A stretch of 64,000 nt of DNA from positions 929,738 to 993,737 of the forward strand of contig CAXAMN010021224.1 in NCBI GenBank assembly GCA_963970005.1, read 5' to 3'. Both the position numbers and the translations under genes were made by a program. Under the pieces are notes generated by a model, which saw nothing but the letters and a program-made list of their open reading frames with translations, was not told the DNA's origin and did no database searches. Source of the DNA: Durusdinium trenchii. Its lineage: Eukaryota > Sar > Dinophyceae > Suessiales > Symbiodiniaceae. Positions 24,701 to 37,800 of the stretch are shown piece by piece; the first letter of the stretch is position 1, and every line of letters begins with the position of its first letter.

Positions 24701-27700
24701 CATTGCCATATTTTTAAGCTGTGGCCACCCAGTGGCCCAGTGGGCGGCCCTAAGACTCTCCACTGGTCCAGCCTTTGGACGTTTGACTTGGGGTCCGATT
24801 CTCAGGGTTGGGCGAAGTGTTTGGCTTGTCACCTGGAGCTCTCTGGATTGATGGCCACCAGAAATACATACGATGTACTGTAAGCTTTTGGTTTATCAAT
24901 GTGATAGCCTTGATTGGCCACCTGCAGCAAGAAAAAACATGTTCTTTTCTATGTTCGATGTTTTTTTTTAAATGTTTTTCTTGCTGAAAGATCACATACT
25001 GTACTCGCTATGCTTGGCCGCTTGGGCACACTTGCTACGGATCCCTGGATTTTTTAGGGTCTTCGCTGGTGGATCCTGACGTTCTAAGAGCCTTTTTGCC
25101 CCGCTTCCCTCGAGATTTTTGAACGGGTACTGACAAGGTGGCCGGGTCTCCCCGGCAATAGGTATAGAGGGTTCCGAGTGCAGACTGTTCCGAGTTCCGA
25201 AGCCTTCCAGGGGGGTCCCATCAGGTGGGTAGGTCCCATTAGGTGGGTCATGGTGGGTCGCTTGAGCTAAGAGGGGTCGACAGGCTTGGATCTTCTGACC
25301 GACCACCCCTCTTCCGCCTGCCATGTCTCGACACCCCACGAGGTCGGGGAGGTCGCTGAGAAGTTCCAGCAACGTCCGGACGCCTCGTTGAACCACCCGG
25401 GTTGGGCATGGGAGCGGTGCCACGGAGGGAGCCCAAGGGAGCGGTGGGTGGGTCGCCTTCTGAACCAGACTAAGAGGGTCAGGGGCTGCTAGTTTGACGA
25501 GTAAGTTGTTTGATGCGTAGTTTTATCCCTTAATTAAGTGTATTGGATATGGTTGTAGATTGACATATATGTTTTTGAAGCTGAAGAAAAGACCATGAAT
25601 TTACTAAACTGCAAAACTGCTACTAATATTGGTAAGAGCGTTTCTTCAGTTTTTCATCCAGGTGCAGGGTCCAGTCGGGACCATATCAATGAAGCTAAGC
25701 AGCTGTGGGAGGCCTTGTGGGACGCCGTGTGCAAGAGACTAATAATGCCCAAACACTCCATGTATAGCATATGTACCTACATTAGGGTGGTTGAAAAGGG
25801 GTCAATGTATGCAAAAGATGTAAATATGCCAGTCCCATTGGTCATGTCTGGGAATGTGCTGTCGCACCCACGTTAGTTGTTGTTGGGTCTGAGTCTTTTG
25901 AGTTTATCGCTGACCGACCGGGTGGTGCTTCAGAACTGCTTGGTGGTTGACAGACCAGTTCGTCTCCCTCCTTTCATCTACAACGGTGGCAAAGTCTACG
26001 AAGGCTTAGGGGGGCGGACTAGAACACACAGACTTTTTGATTGAACAACTATCACGGACGCCTGACTGTGCCACAATTAGCAGTATAGGACCATCGAGTC
26101 AAATCAGTTCATGGATGTTCATCGTTCATTTGGGTGTATTTTTTAAATATAGGGAGACCTCCAACCAATGGGTGTTGGATGGGTTTTGGTCTATGTTCAT
26201 GCTTTCATTTACTACACTCCCATTTATTGGAACACTTCCAGCTGTCATACTGGAATCACTTCAGGCCTAGCAGCCATGATGAGTCCCAGCACGCCATGTA
26301 GATTTTGGTTGGCAGTTTCTACCCTCGCGACCTTATCCAACTGACTTCATTCTGATCCGGCTTCTCAGAACGAATAATGAATTGGACCCGACAATGGCAC
26401 CTACACAACAGTAGGTCCAAGCACCTTCTCAGAGGGTGCGGTATGGATGCCCCTTCGGTATGGATCTCATGTTACGAGGTCTGCGCATCTTCCAAAACCC
26501 CCACGATGCCACGAACACAGTGACCGTGGCACTCGAGTGCCGACGGGATGAACGGCATCCACCGACCTCGGTCGACGGTTGTCGAGACCACGGTCAGGGG
26601 AGACACGCCGAAAGACCAGGCGTGCATGCCCAGGATGGTCCACTGGCCGGCGACGTTGTACATGATGTGTACATGTAGACCACCTAGAGTCTAGAGCTGG
26701 GCAGCTGAGCACAAAACAGAAGGCATGAAGGACCTCCACAGATGGATTGATTAAGATTGGTGATAGTAACGGCCGCATGAGCTCCCCATTTGATGAGATA
26801 ACCACCTTGCTTCGCCACCGGCTGCCTTCCACGGGCCTTCCCAGGCTTGGGGCCTTTGGGTGTCAACGTGGCGGAACTCACCGGGGACAGCGGCATGGGA
26901 ACGACGTCGTGACGTGAGGGAGCGTTTTCAAGAAAGACGGTGGGCGGCACGAGGTTTTTTGTTCCACCTGATGAACCAAGCTTTTTGGGTTCCAGTCCTA
27001 CCTTTTGAGAAGGTACGGCACGACCATCACCCTCGAGTAGGACCCAGTCTAAGCACATGCGAACACTGAACGGCAGGCATAGTCTTGGAAAACCAACGTA
27101 TGCATTTATGGTCTTGGGGGGGTTTACTTGGGAGTGCAAGAACAGGAATTTTCCCTCCACTTGTCATGCAGTTTGGTTTTCAATCAGGCTCCAGTTTTCA
27201 TGCGGTGTATGCCGGACATGATGCACTGACCATCAATGTGTAGATTACAGATACCTATGGATCCACATCCCCTTTGAGAAGGTCATTGGAGACACTGTCA
27301 TGAGTTATGATCTGTTATGTAGGTTTGGAGGGTCCAGTCGTACATTGTGAGAAGGTAGGACTGGATCTCTATAGGGGATGTTGCATGTGAAAACAGTCAC
27401 CATCCAGGGTGTGCAAAAACCGATGCTGCCGCAATGATGCCCCATCCTGCGGACGCAATGTTCCCGGACTCGTCCGCAGGACATGAACCTGACCAAGAAG
27501 GAGCTGGAGCAGGTGGCGACGACTTGTATTTGGACCGCTCGACTTGGAGCAAGTCTTTGCAAGAGGTGACAATTCTAGATCGTGAGTGAATGACCCTGGG
27601 TTCCTGGGTTCCAAGTACCTTCTGAAGATGCTTAGATTATATATCTGATGGTGGTATATTTACCTACATTGGGTATATTGACCTACATTGGGGTGATTCC

Positions 27701-30700
27701 AGAGGGGTCAATGTAGGCATATATATATATATGACAGACATGGAGTGTCTGGGATATAGGTGATGTGTCTAACGATCGTCATCATGCTCAGGCCATCCAT
27801 CATGCCGCCCCAGAAAGACTCCTGAAATCAAAGAGCATCCTAACGGTTCAAGCGAGTCCCATGGATGGTGGATGACTCTTGCTTATATCCCCATCCAATT
27901 ATATCCCCATCCAATCCAGATCCATGGAATAGATACATCTACTCCATCCCAGTCCCATATATGAAGAGTCTGGGCGATTTCCCCGACTCCTCCAGATTTC
28001 CTCCAGATCATCCATCCATCCATCCATCCATCCATCCATCCATCCATCCATCCATTAACACCCGGACTCATGCGCTGTCAGGTGCATGTGATTGTCACCG
28101 TGCCCGAAAAGTGGGCCGCGGCCTCGGACGTCGCTCCACGTCACGTCGGACGTCGACGTCGCTGGAAGCTGCGAGCGCGAAGAAGTCGCGACGTGGGAAG
28201 ACTGGGCCGGGCCGGGTTGGGATGCAGTGAACAAGTGCATGACACTTAGACTTGGTGAAATAGCAGCAACGGTGCCTTTCATGGAGTGTTTGGGCATGGA
28301 CTTCTTTTCGGAGATATGGACCATGGCTCTAAGAGATTTGGAGCCCTAACCGCATGGTTCCAAGCAGCCTATCATCCGCCTACTTTCCCAGATGGTTTTA
28401 CAACTGGGGACACACCGTCACCAAAGATTAGCACACAGAATCAAATTCAACAAACAGCTTTGTATACCGGGAAAAAGAAGACTTTCTTCATGTTTCTTCA
28501 TTGTTCGTACAATCTATGCACATGCTAAAAGGGGTTATTGCAATTCCACCCATACCAAAGCAGAGCAGCAGGTGAGCTGTTGCGATTCGATGTTGGCTTG
28601 GAGACCCCGATGGGGATCTGGATCTTCGTATGGCAAGACTTGCGAGTCCAGTGTTTGAATGTGAACAAGTTTAAACAAATACAAGAGGTAGGTAGGAGGT
28701 GGAAGAGTTGTTTGAGACCTCCAGCCACGGCCCGGCGCGCTGTTTTGGCACAGCGCTTCCCGAATTTCGAGAAAACGGGAACCGCCCATTTCGACACGGG
28801 AAAAAACAAATCGTTCAGAACTCGAGCTCTCCTCATCTCGATGGACGCGCAACGCTCTCAGGATGTAATGACGCGCAACACCGCGTGTGGCGGGGGACAG
28901 ATGCTTGGCCCAGTACCGGGTGTGGGCGCCAGTACGTGGACCGGGGTCAGTGGGTGCGGCCCTGGGAGAAGCCGATTCTCGCGCTGCGGGGGCCGTGACG
29001 AACAAAATGACTCTACCCATATTCCGAGGTAAGAACAGGTCGAGTTCATCTTGTTTCTTTCAGATTCAGAGATTCTGCACCCAAGAAAGAAGACCCGCAC
29101 CTCTGCTCGATTCCTAGATGCTCGGGCAAACAGAATTCTTTCGTAAGCCTTTGACCTATGAGGAGCTTCCAAAAATTAGGTGTTCTTTTTGTACACCCCG
29201 AATCACCTCCAACAGACGATTGATAGACAGGTTAAGGTACTTGGAAGGTACGCGATTTGGGGAGCGGACCACGGGTTTTTAGCCGTCTTGAAGGCGCCAA
29301 CATAATATATCATAATATGATATTGAGCATTTTGATGTTCCATTGTGCAGCCACTTGCAGCCACTTGCAAGTGGCTGCAAGTGACTGCGATTTCAGCAAT
29401 GCTGTTCTGCAAAGAAATTCCGGTGTTCTCCCGAGCTGCGCGCGGAGAAATCATGAAATAACCCAAGACTTTTCCGAGAATAAATTCCAAACTTCTGCAG
29501 AGCTAGCGACGAAGAAATCTTACCGTTTTGACATAAAGAACTCAAAGTACAGTGTTGAAGTTTACTTGCTTGAGTGACAGGTGGCTGCCTGAGCAAGCGG
29601 CTGCAAGTGACTGCAAGACCAAACATCGTCATTTGCTCGCTCTCTGTAATATGATGCAAAGAGCAACTGCACCTGATTCCGCCCCCCCGAACAACAAGTG
29701 GTCCAAACAGAGGTTAAGGTTAAGGGTTGTCCATTGACCACGCCTGACTGGCGTCCCGATACCCAGGCGTTTGGGCTTCTGTGCTTCTGTGGATTCTGTG
29801 GCCTTTGGCTTCTGCGGCTTTCGGCTTGTGATTTGGCCCTACACCTCCAAGTACCTCCTCAGAAGTGGGACTGGGGTGGGTGCCTGGAGGTCCAAATACC
29901 TTCTGAGGAGGTACGACTGGAGGTGTAGGGTTGTAGATGCTTGTAGCTTCTGTGGCATTTGCTGTTGGTTTCTGTTCCCTTTGGCTTAGTTGGCTTGTGT
30001 TCAGACTCCGGAAAGAGCTACCCAGCAACACTGGACACAAGGAGGGTACCATGAGACAACTATACGGCTATACGCTTATTTTGAGTTTCCAAGCTCCAGA
30101 AGGAGCTACCTAGCAAAAGAAGGAAACCATTAATTATGCATTGGTACACTTGCACATACGTGTTAATCTTCCAAACACCAGAAAGAGGTACCCAGCAAAA
30201 CATTGATAGAAGGAGCAAAGCCGCTGCGATAGATGGCGTGATTTGCCAAGAGACCTATAGGTATGTTTTGAAATCACACGAGACACATACGATCTTAAGA
30301 TGTAATGGGTGAATGAACTGCTCGGGAAACATGCTGAACACATGATAGTTTTTGAGCTGCTCCGGCAAACAGCAATGAACAAATGTTAACTTGAATCTCC
30401 TGTGCAATGAGCTGGTCGGTAAAATCACTGCAACAATGATAAGTTTTGATTGTCAGTCAGGCCTTTGTTTCAAGTCTAAAGAGGTCAAAGATGCAAGGCA
30501 GTGAAAATAATGATGTTTGACTGTAAGCTGGTTGTTTCTCTGGGTGAAAAACGCTGGTCGGTGAGCACATGCTGAAACAATGATAGTTAGATTAGATATA
30601 GTTAGTCTTTGATTGTAACTTTAGTTGTTTCTTTGGGTGGAGGGAGCTGGGGGAAAAGCTAACACATGACACGAACTGTTCGTAGCTAAACGGTTTCTTG

Positions 30701-33700
30701 TGATCGAAATGAGCTGTTGGGGGGGGAACACTGACAGAATGATAATCTCCCAACCGTAAGGCTGGTGGGCATGTCTCAAGTGGGGTGAATCACTATGGCG
30801 TGAAACAGATGGGCTCATGTGCAGTGCGTGATGTCGCTGCTGAGAGGATCCAAGTGGTTCAGGGCACAGCTGGAGGCGTGCACAAGACGTTTCAACTGAG
30901 GTTGCCTGGCCACTAAACATCACTGTGACGGCACTCCAACACATGCACAAGGTTGAAGGATTGCGAACTCAGCCACACAGCTTCCTGGCGGCCTGCACGC
31001 ATCAATGCCAATGGCAGCTCCATTGGGGGCGCCAGCTGTCTGTCTCACCGCTGGGGGCTGGGCTCAATGTATTTCATTGCTTTAGTGGGATTGAGCATGA
31101 AGCCAAATGTTTTGCTCTGACCCACGCCCCCGTCCAAACACTCCCGATCGTGGATTACTGCGATCCATATACTCGGAGCATCCGCCGTCCTTTTACAGCT
31201 TTAAGGCACTCGGGGTACGGTTTTACTTGTCGGCATCCAAAGTGTCACAAGTGGGTCCTTGTACCGGCCTTATTACTTCCATCCTTGGCGCAGACGTGGG
31301 TCCTACTTCGCCATCCTTCGAAGAATGTTGCGCGTTCTGCCAGAGCCATTCATGGGCGTGTACAAGCACTCAAAATGAGGTTTCCAGTTGTCGGATCAAG
31401 CCACGAAGGCCGGGCAACTCCACAGTGGCCAGTGGACACGCACATTGCTTAACGGATTCGTCTTTCTCATCGTCAGTGGCGGGACGATGGCATGTGCGAC
31501 CGGCCCACTTGTTCGCTTGGTATTGGGTGGGGAACTGCGACTCTACTGGGCTTGTGCGGTGGGTTCCAATGGCGCCTCATCGGAGTCCAGTGGTATACCC
31601 GGCTGCTCGTCATGATCGTCTTGGTGTACTCGTACTTTGAAGTCGTGGCCTGCACGTCGGACGTCCGTCTCCCCATACTGTATATGTCTTCGCAGCCAGA
31701 CGGGGATGGGCATGTTGTCGCGGTGGTGCTGGTGGTGGACCAGCTATTAACCCCAGCAGGCGTCCAAGACCAGGACGTATTTATATTATGAATAACGCTG
31801 CAAGCAGCTTAGCATGGCAGTGGCCTTTGCGTTTGCAATGTTGGAAACGTATGTGGCCTTTGTGGTCGGGGGGTGCAGTAAAGGAAAGATGACCTATAGG
31901 CAAGTCGTAAAACTACCAATTCTCCAATTAATTCGCAGGCATTTAACCCTGCGGCGTTTAGCTAGGGTTCATGGATAGCTCAGCAGGGATTGAGAACACC
32001 TTGGACCCCAGTCCGTGATAGGGCGCGGCGCTGCCATAGCTTGGTTCGGTTGGGATCATTGCTACCAGTCCTTCGTGGCACCGTATAAGCCCGAGTAAGA
32101 CAATTCATTCACAGCTGCCTGCGTACTGGTCGTGCTGGGCAACCACTGCTACTGTTGAAAACTTCTGCACCTTCTGCGTGTTCATCACACGTTTCAGCCA
32201 ATTACTCAGGCTGACACGTAGACCGAACAGAGGGTAGATCCGTGGAGCCCCATAGAGAAACATGGAACCACTTCTGGACCAGAAAAAGAAACACCAACAG
32301 GCGCTCTTCTGCCCTCCGTTCGGTTCGCGTCCTGTCGTTCCGCCACGGTCGATGTCTTCCATGTTCGTCGATGTCGCCCCGCTCTCCGAGGAGTGATGAC
32401 AGCTTGCAGAAACTGGTGCAGTTCCCCGGCTGGTCAGACCAGTCGGGGTGGTGGAAAACCACTACTGGACCCGACTCAAACAGAGGAGGGGGACGGAGTT
32501 GAGGTGGAGGGTCACACACATGTGGTGTGGAGGTTCAAAAGAACATGGGACATGTGACATGACTCTTGGGCCAATTACAAAGAGAAATAGATGCACTGTC
32601 CAAAGTGTTTGATGTACTTGGAGGATCCAGGCTTGAGTGGAAGAGAAGTTGATAAACAACGATTGGTGTTTGCAAGCTTGCCATGATTCTCCAAAATCAA
32701 ATTCAAAAGACGTGTGTAATCTCCATATGGAGATAGCTTGGATAATAGGTCATTGAATGCCACTGGCACTTTCAAAAGTTTCAAGAGATTTGGAGGACCT
32801 TTCTTCGCCAGACTCCAGGGTCACAGTGACAGGTGACAGTAGATGAACACGATTAACTTCATTATACCCAGACACTCCATGTATGCCATATATATCTACA
32901 TTGACCCCTCAAACCACCCCAATGTAGGATAATGTAGGCATATATGGCAGTCCCATGGAGTGTTTGGGATAGACTCTATCACCCACTTCCAAAACACACA
33001 TCATTCTGCTCTTTGTTTTCGCCGACTTCGCGCACCCTTCACGGTCTCCGGTCGCCACCGGGACCGCCACGGTCGTCCGCCACGGTCGCCACCGAGGCTG
33101 ATCATCATCGACGAGGTGCACCTCCTCAACGACGAGCGCGGCGCCGTCATCGAGACCGTGGTGGCGCGGTCCTTGCGCTTCCAGGCGCGGCGCGGAGGGG
33201 TGAGAGGGCCACGCGGGCGTGGGGACGGCGAAGAGGCCGGAAAGCTGGCCAGGGGTGTAGGTTTTGTTTGTTAGTGGTGGGATATGGCGTGATCATAAGA
33301 TCTATAGTCTATAGATCTTTAAATACGTGGTTGTGTCTTTGGAATTATTGGAATACTTGTAGGCCTGTCTATACTTGGTCCACCTCCACAGTTGCCGGGT
33401 TTGCTTGATGGTGATGACAACGGTGAGCACCCTGTGGTTGGAAAATATCATATGATATCACAATTGTATCTTGCAAGGTGTTGGCAACGGCCAGAATGAC
33501 TTTCTGACGAACAATTGAGTGGCTGCAATTCTGATCCCTTCACATTCATGTGAGTGCCTTGCCTTCAGATTCCTCGGTGTTTTCAGTCTTGGCTCAGGAA
33601 ACCAGTGGACAGCCAGTGCGCGCGGGGTCCTGGATGATTTTGGAAGCTTCAGAGGCTTCAGGAGCTGGACTCGACTTCAGTTGTACAATCGAACAATGGA

Positions 33701-34784
33701 ACATGACCCGAACCCAAAACAGCCATGGTTACAAGTGTCCGATCCTTTCTGAGGTAATTAGTTCGGGGTTTCGAACAGTTTGTTTCTTGTGCCCATCTGA
33801 GAATCTGAAGTTTCTCGGAGGGGCCGGAAATGTTTTATGTTTACTCTATAATTACCCTGAAAACAAGGACCCCTAAAAGAGCTCGCTTCACTTGGTTTCA
33901 CTTACTGCGGTAGTCTAGTATCCTGAGAGTACAATAATCCTTATAGGGATCCAGTCGTACCTTCTCAGAAGGTGATGTGTTCGACACTGTTGTGTAGCTT
34001 TGAAGGTTTGTTTGGTTGCTTAGGATGTCAGACCCTTACAACAAGGCCACGAATCCCAGGCTTTACTGAACTCCTGAACACCCGAAGGGTCGCTCGCTCC
34101 AGCTTTTTTGTTCGGTCCGAGAACGATGTGGTGGAAAGAACATGTGAGGGACTTGGGGGGTTGGGGAAGTCTTCCTTTTTCACCGGACCTGGTGACTCGC
34201 AGAAGATGTTTGAACGTTTGAATGTTTTTGTTCCATGCTGTTCATCCTTTGGAGTTGATAGCCTCCTTGATTTCCAAAGCACAGGGCGTATGGCGTCCTA
34301 TTGCTTCACCTGTCTCGTTTGTGCTCAGCAACACTTGATCAGCCCCAGAAGCGGGGCTCCTTATTGAGATATGTTGGGGGGGTACAGGACAGTCGTGACA
34401 TGCTTTATCCATATAGATATATAATGATATATGTTGTAAAATACATTGCTACATATTGCTACCAAAAGAACACAATACTGTATGTGGCGTGTCAATAACT
34501 TCTACCGGGATGCCGGTCCAAGTCGGGTGATCGCCCTGAGGAATTGTGGCCTTGTCAGCGACTTTGCCCAACTATCAGGACTGTATGGAATCATATGGAA
34601 TCTATACAAGCTACCTTTAAAGAATCTATACAAGCCTGTAAAGATCCTAATCTATATCAACTGATTTCAATATTACCTTTTGAATCCTTTTGAAATCCTA
34701 GTTTGAGGTCAGTTGGGCCTGTAAAAGGTCACTGGCTGGCGCTCCAAAGAGGTTGCTTTGAAGAAGCTGGTACCTGGTTTTGCT

Positions 34785-34829
<45 letters not shown>

Positions 34830-37800
34830 CTTTTTCCCTATGTGTGAAACCCCTTTGGGGGAATCCTTTCGTTCTTTCCTGGTTCTTGGACAGCAATTCC
34901 AAGTCTACCTGAAACCCAGACCTGACCCCTGTTTTGATAGGAACTTTGGACGATATTTTGGGTAGTTGGTGGTCACCCAAAAAGGGTCATTCAGATTCTA
35001 TATAGGTATTATAGGTTATATTACATAGACGGCTTGACAACTGAAGCCATTGGGATGATAAACCATTTGGATGAGTTAAATCTGGCATCGAGTGTGGACC
35101 TTGCCGTAACTCTAGAGTATAGAGGCCAAGTGTTTGAAGGACCTGGAGACAAACAACGAGTGGGTTTGAAGTCTGAAGTCGTCGCAGTTCTTTGAGACCC
35201 CCCCGCCTTGCGCGCCTTGGGCACGACCCAAGTTGGGACCATGGGCGGAACATGAATTTCCTTTAAGATGGGATCGAACATACCCTAGGGCTCCTGGCCT
35301 ACCTCCTGAGAAGATGGTTATGGTGGGTGCCAGGGGGGGTCTAACCACCCGAGGGTATGGTTGGAGCCCCAGGGATGATCAAGCACAGCTTTTTCACCAA
35401 AGCATCGTATTACTATGGATTACCCTAAGAACCCTTGGACCCTCCATAGCAGGCCGGACCTGACATCGAAACGCAGGGGTCCGGATTCTGGAGCCCCCCA
35501 AAACCCTGTCCACTTGAGGGCCGGGATTCTTTTCCCAGCAGGCACATGAAGAATCGAGCATTGTTGGTCCCTTGAATGTTTCATCTGCCAAAGTGCAATC
35601 GTTTGCAGTGAAACAACTTGTACCAGATCTCTCTCCTGCCAGTACTGCTGGTCAAAGTGTTCACAATTCGTCACTATGATTGTGGCATCGTTGTCCCCAC
35701 GAGCAGGGCATATTTGGTTGGGGGTCTTGAATTGAACATGAGGAACGCTCACCGCAAAATCTGCTTTTGTAGCTATTTTCATGGGTATAAAACACGATAG
35801 AACTCCATACCCCGCCAATCCATCCACAGACAAAGCCCATGCAAGCTGTTGGTTTCAAGTTTCAACGACATATATTTCAATCTCATCTGAGTCATCTGAG
35901 AGATATCACGACACAGATATCAAGGCTTGACATGCGCAAATCTCCTGGAACTCGGAATGCCAGTTCACCCTACTCTCTAGAGAACCCCAACTGTCCCTAT
36001 AGCCTTACATGACCAGAAGGCACCGCGTTAGCCGTGAGTCGCGAGGACGTCGCAGCCTTCCTACGGGTGGAGGGAGAGTCGGGAGCCCCAGGTTCCGAAC
36101 TTCAAGAGTTTGAAATCAAGGCAAGACTGACTTGAAGAGCAATATATATATATAGTTATATAATATATATATATATATTATATATAGTTATATATATTAT
36201 ATAGTTATATATATATATACCCAAACGCTCATGGACCCTCCTAAGTAGGGGCCGGACCCTCCTAAGTAGGGGCCGGACCCTCAAATCCCTAGGGTTTTGA
36301 GGGACCAAGAGCAGTTTGGAGCGTCTAGGTATATATATATATGTTTGTCCTGTTTGGGTGAATGTGGTGTTTGACCCTTCAATAGCTATGTTTTACAATT
36401 TGCAGAAAGTTCTTCACAAGCCTGTCCAGACACTCCATGTATGGCATATTTGCCTTCATTCAATTGCCTTCAGGGGTCAATCGAGGCCTATATTCCATAT
36501 TTGGATTGTTTGGGCTGACGATTTAAGATCAATGAACACCCTTCAACAGCCTATCATTCAACATACAACTTGTTTGGCCCAAATGTTGACTTGAGTCCCT
36601 ACAAAGTATGGTAAAAGGCAAAGAAGGCCACCGATGCAAGAAGAGAGGATTTGGTTGCGATCACTTATTGCAGTTTATTGCAGTGATCTAGGCTTGGGTA
36701 GCCACGAAGCAAACATGGACTGGACAGCCATAGACATCCATAGAAATCCTTACGTGATCGAACTACACTGGAAGTCCACACTGCCATGGGTTTGTCAGTG
36801 CCTGTTTGCCAAAGATGCTCCGGGACAAGCCCTGCAAATGCTGCTGAATTGACATTTGCAGATGTCTGAAGGAATTTGATACACAATGGGGTAGACAGAC
36901 CAGGTAGTCGTTGGACTGCTTGACCTGGAGAGGGATGCATATGTGCTTTCTAGGTGGACATATGTGGAAATCATGTACAGATTTGAATAGCAAAGAGGGT
37001 GTGATGACGTAAACTCAGGGTTCTATGAGTTCTTGCCAAAGACAGATGTTGTGGTGGAATCCACGGTCGAAACCTTTCAACAAAGCAAAGCATTCACCGG
37101 ATTTGGATGCTTTCTTTCCACACAATGACCCTGAGGTATGGTATTTGGGCTGTACCTTGTAAACAACTTTCTTGGATCCACTCCTCTGGGTTCAGCGGAT
37201 GTGTCTTCTTGCTTCCCACAAGCAACACCCCCCCCCACCAGGCCGCAGCTCCGTCACGAGCCCCGCGGCTCTGCCACTTGAAGCTCCCCACCCACCCGCT
37301 TTTCAGCAGATGGAAGGTCTGCAGCTGACAATGTGGGCTAGGATGTGATGATACACTTGGATCCATCACCTTTGACTCCAAGATGATCCAAGTCACTTTA
37401 CGGAGGCTACACACCCACCACCCAACGCACCTTTCGTTCGGAGCGCGTTCGGAGTCACACATGCTGTCGGACTGGAGCGCATGCTGCCGGGAGAAGCGGA
37501 AGACGAGTGAAGTTTTGCAAGGAATCTCTTCTACTTCGACTCCTCCTATCGGCCCATTCCACTGGAGACCTCCTTCCTGGGCATCACCGAGCGACGAGCT
37601 CAGGAGGTGGTCGAGGGAGCTGGCAGTTGTCCGTGTGGTCAATGTTCTTCCCGATGCTTGAAACTGTTCTCCAGATGTTCTTGGGTATAGTCACCCTTCA
37701 AAAACAAGTCACTGAAAGTCCCTCCAAAATATGTCAGTACACCGCTTTGATCTATTATGATCTATTTAGGGGACAACATGGGACAACGATTTGTGGTTAA

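Larger units (their letters stand above)
24303..28081. other. Introns around the AEKFQQR and TGD exons
   Basis: They contain a hairpin repeat of the CCAGACACTCCATG family at 25748-25852, a second partial one at 27646-27755, and 'CCTTCTGAGAAGG'-type hairpins at about 26988-27050 and 27320-27395. A (TCCA)n run lies at 28008-28055. An exon with about 12 residues before the TGD motif remains unfound. Confidence 0.55.
28130..32390. other. 4.3 kb intron region before [10 protein letters not shown]
   Basis: No exon was placed, though phase suggests one missing micro-exon. It holds a 32-bp perfect palindrome (29352-29383), a hairpin repeat (29837-29930) and degenerate tandem repeats (about 30000-30760). 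Long open frames at 28538-29032 and 30925-31640 have no recognisable motif. Confidence 0.5.
33185..37521. other. Introns around motif III and DVAAFLRV exons
   Basis: Contents: a 40-bp dispersed repeat (34714-34753), a (GAT)n run, an M4-type repeat (34831-34905), an M2-type hairpin (35281-35375), an AT-rich tract (about 36139-36218) and an M1 copy (36426-36514). Apart from the three micro-exons already listed I see no gene. Confidence 0.6.

Noticed and set aside
34786..34830. Poly-Met / poly-His proteins
   Set aside because: These are translations of the (GAT)n microsatellite, not genes.
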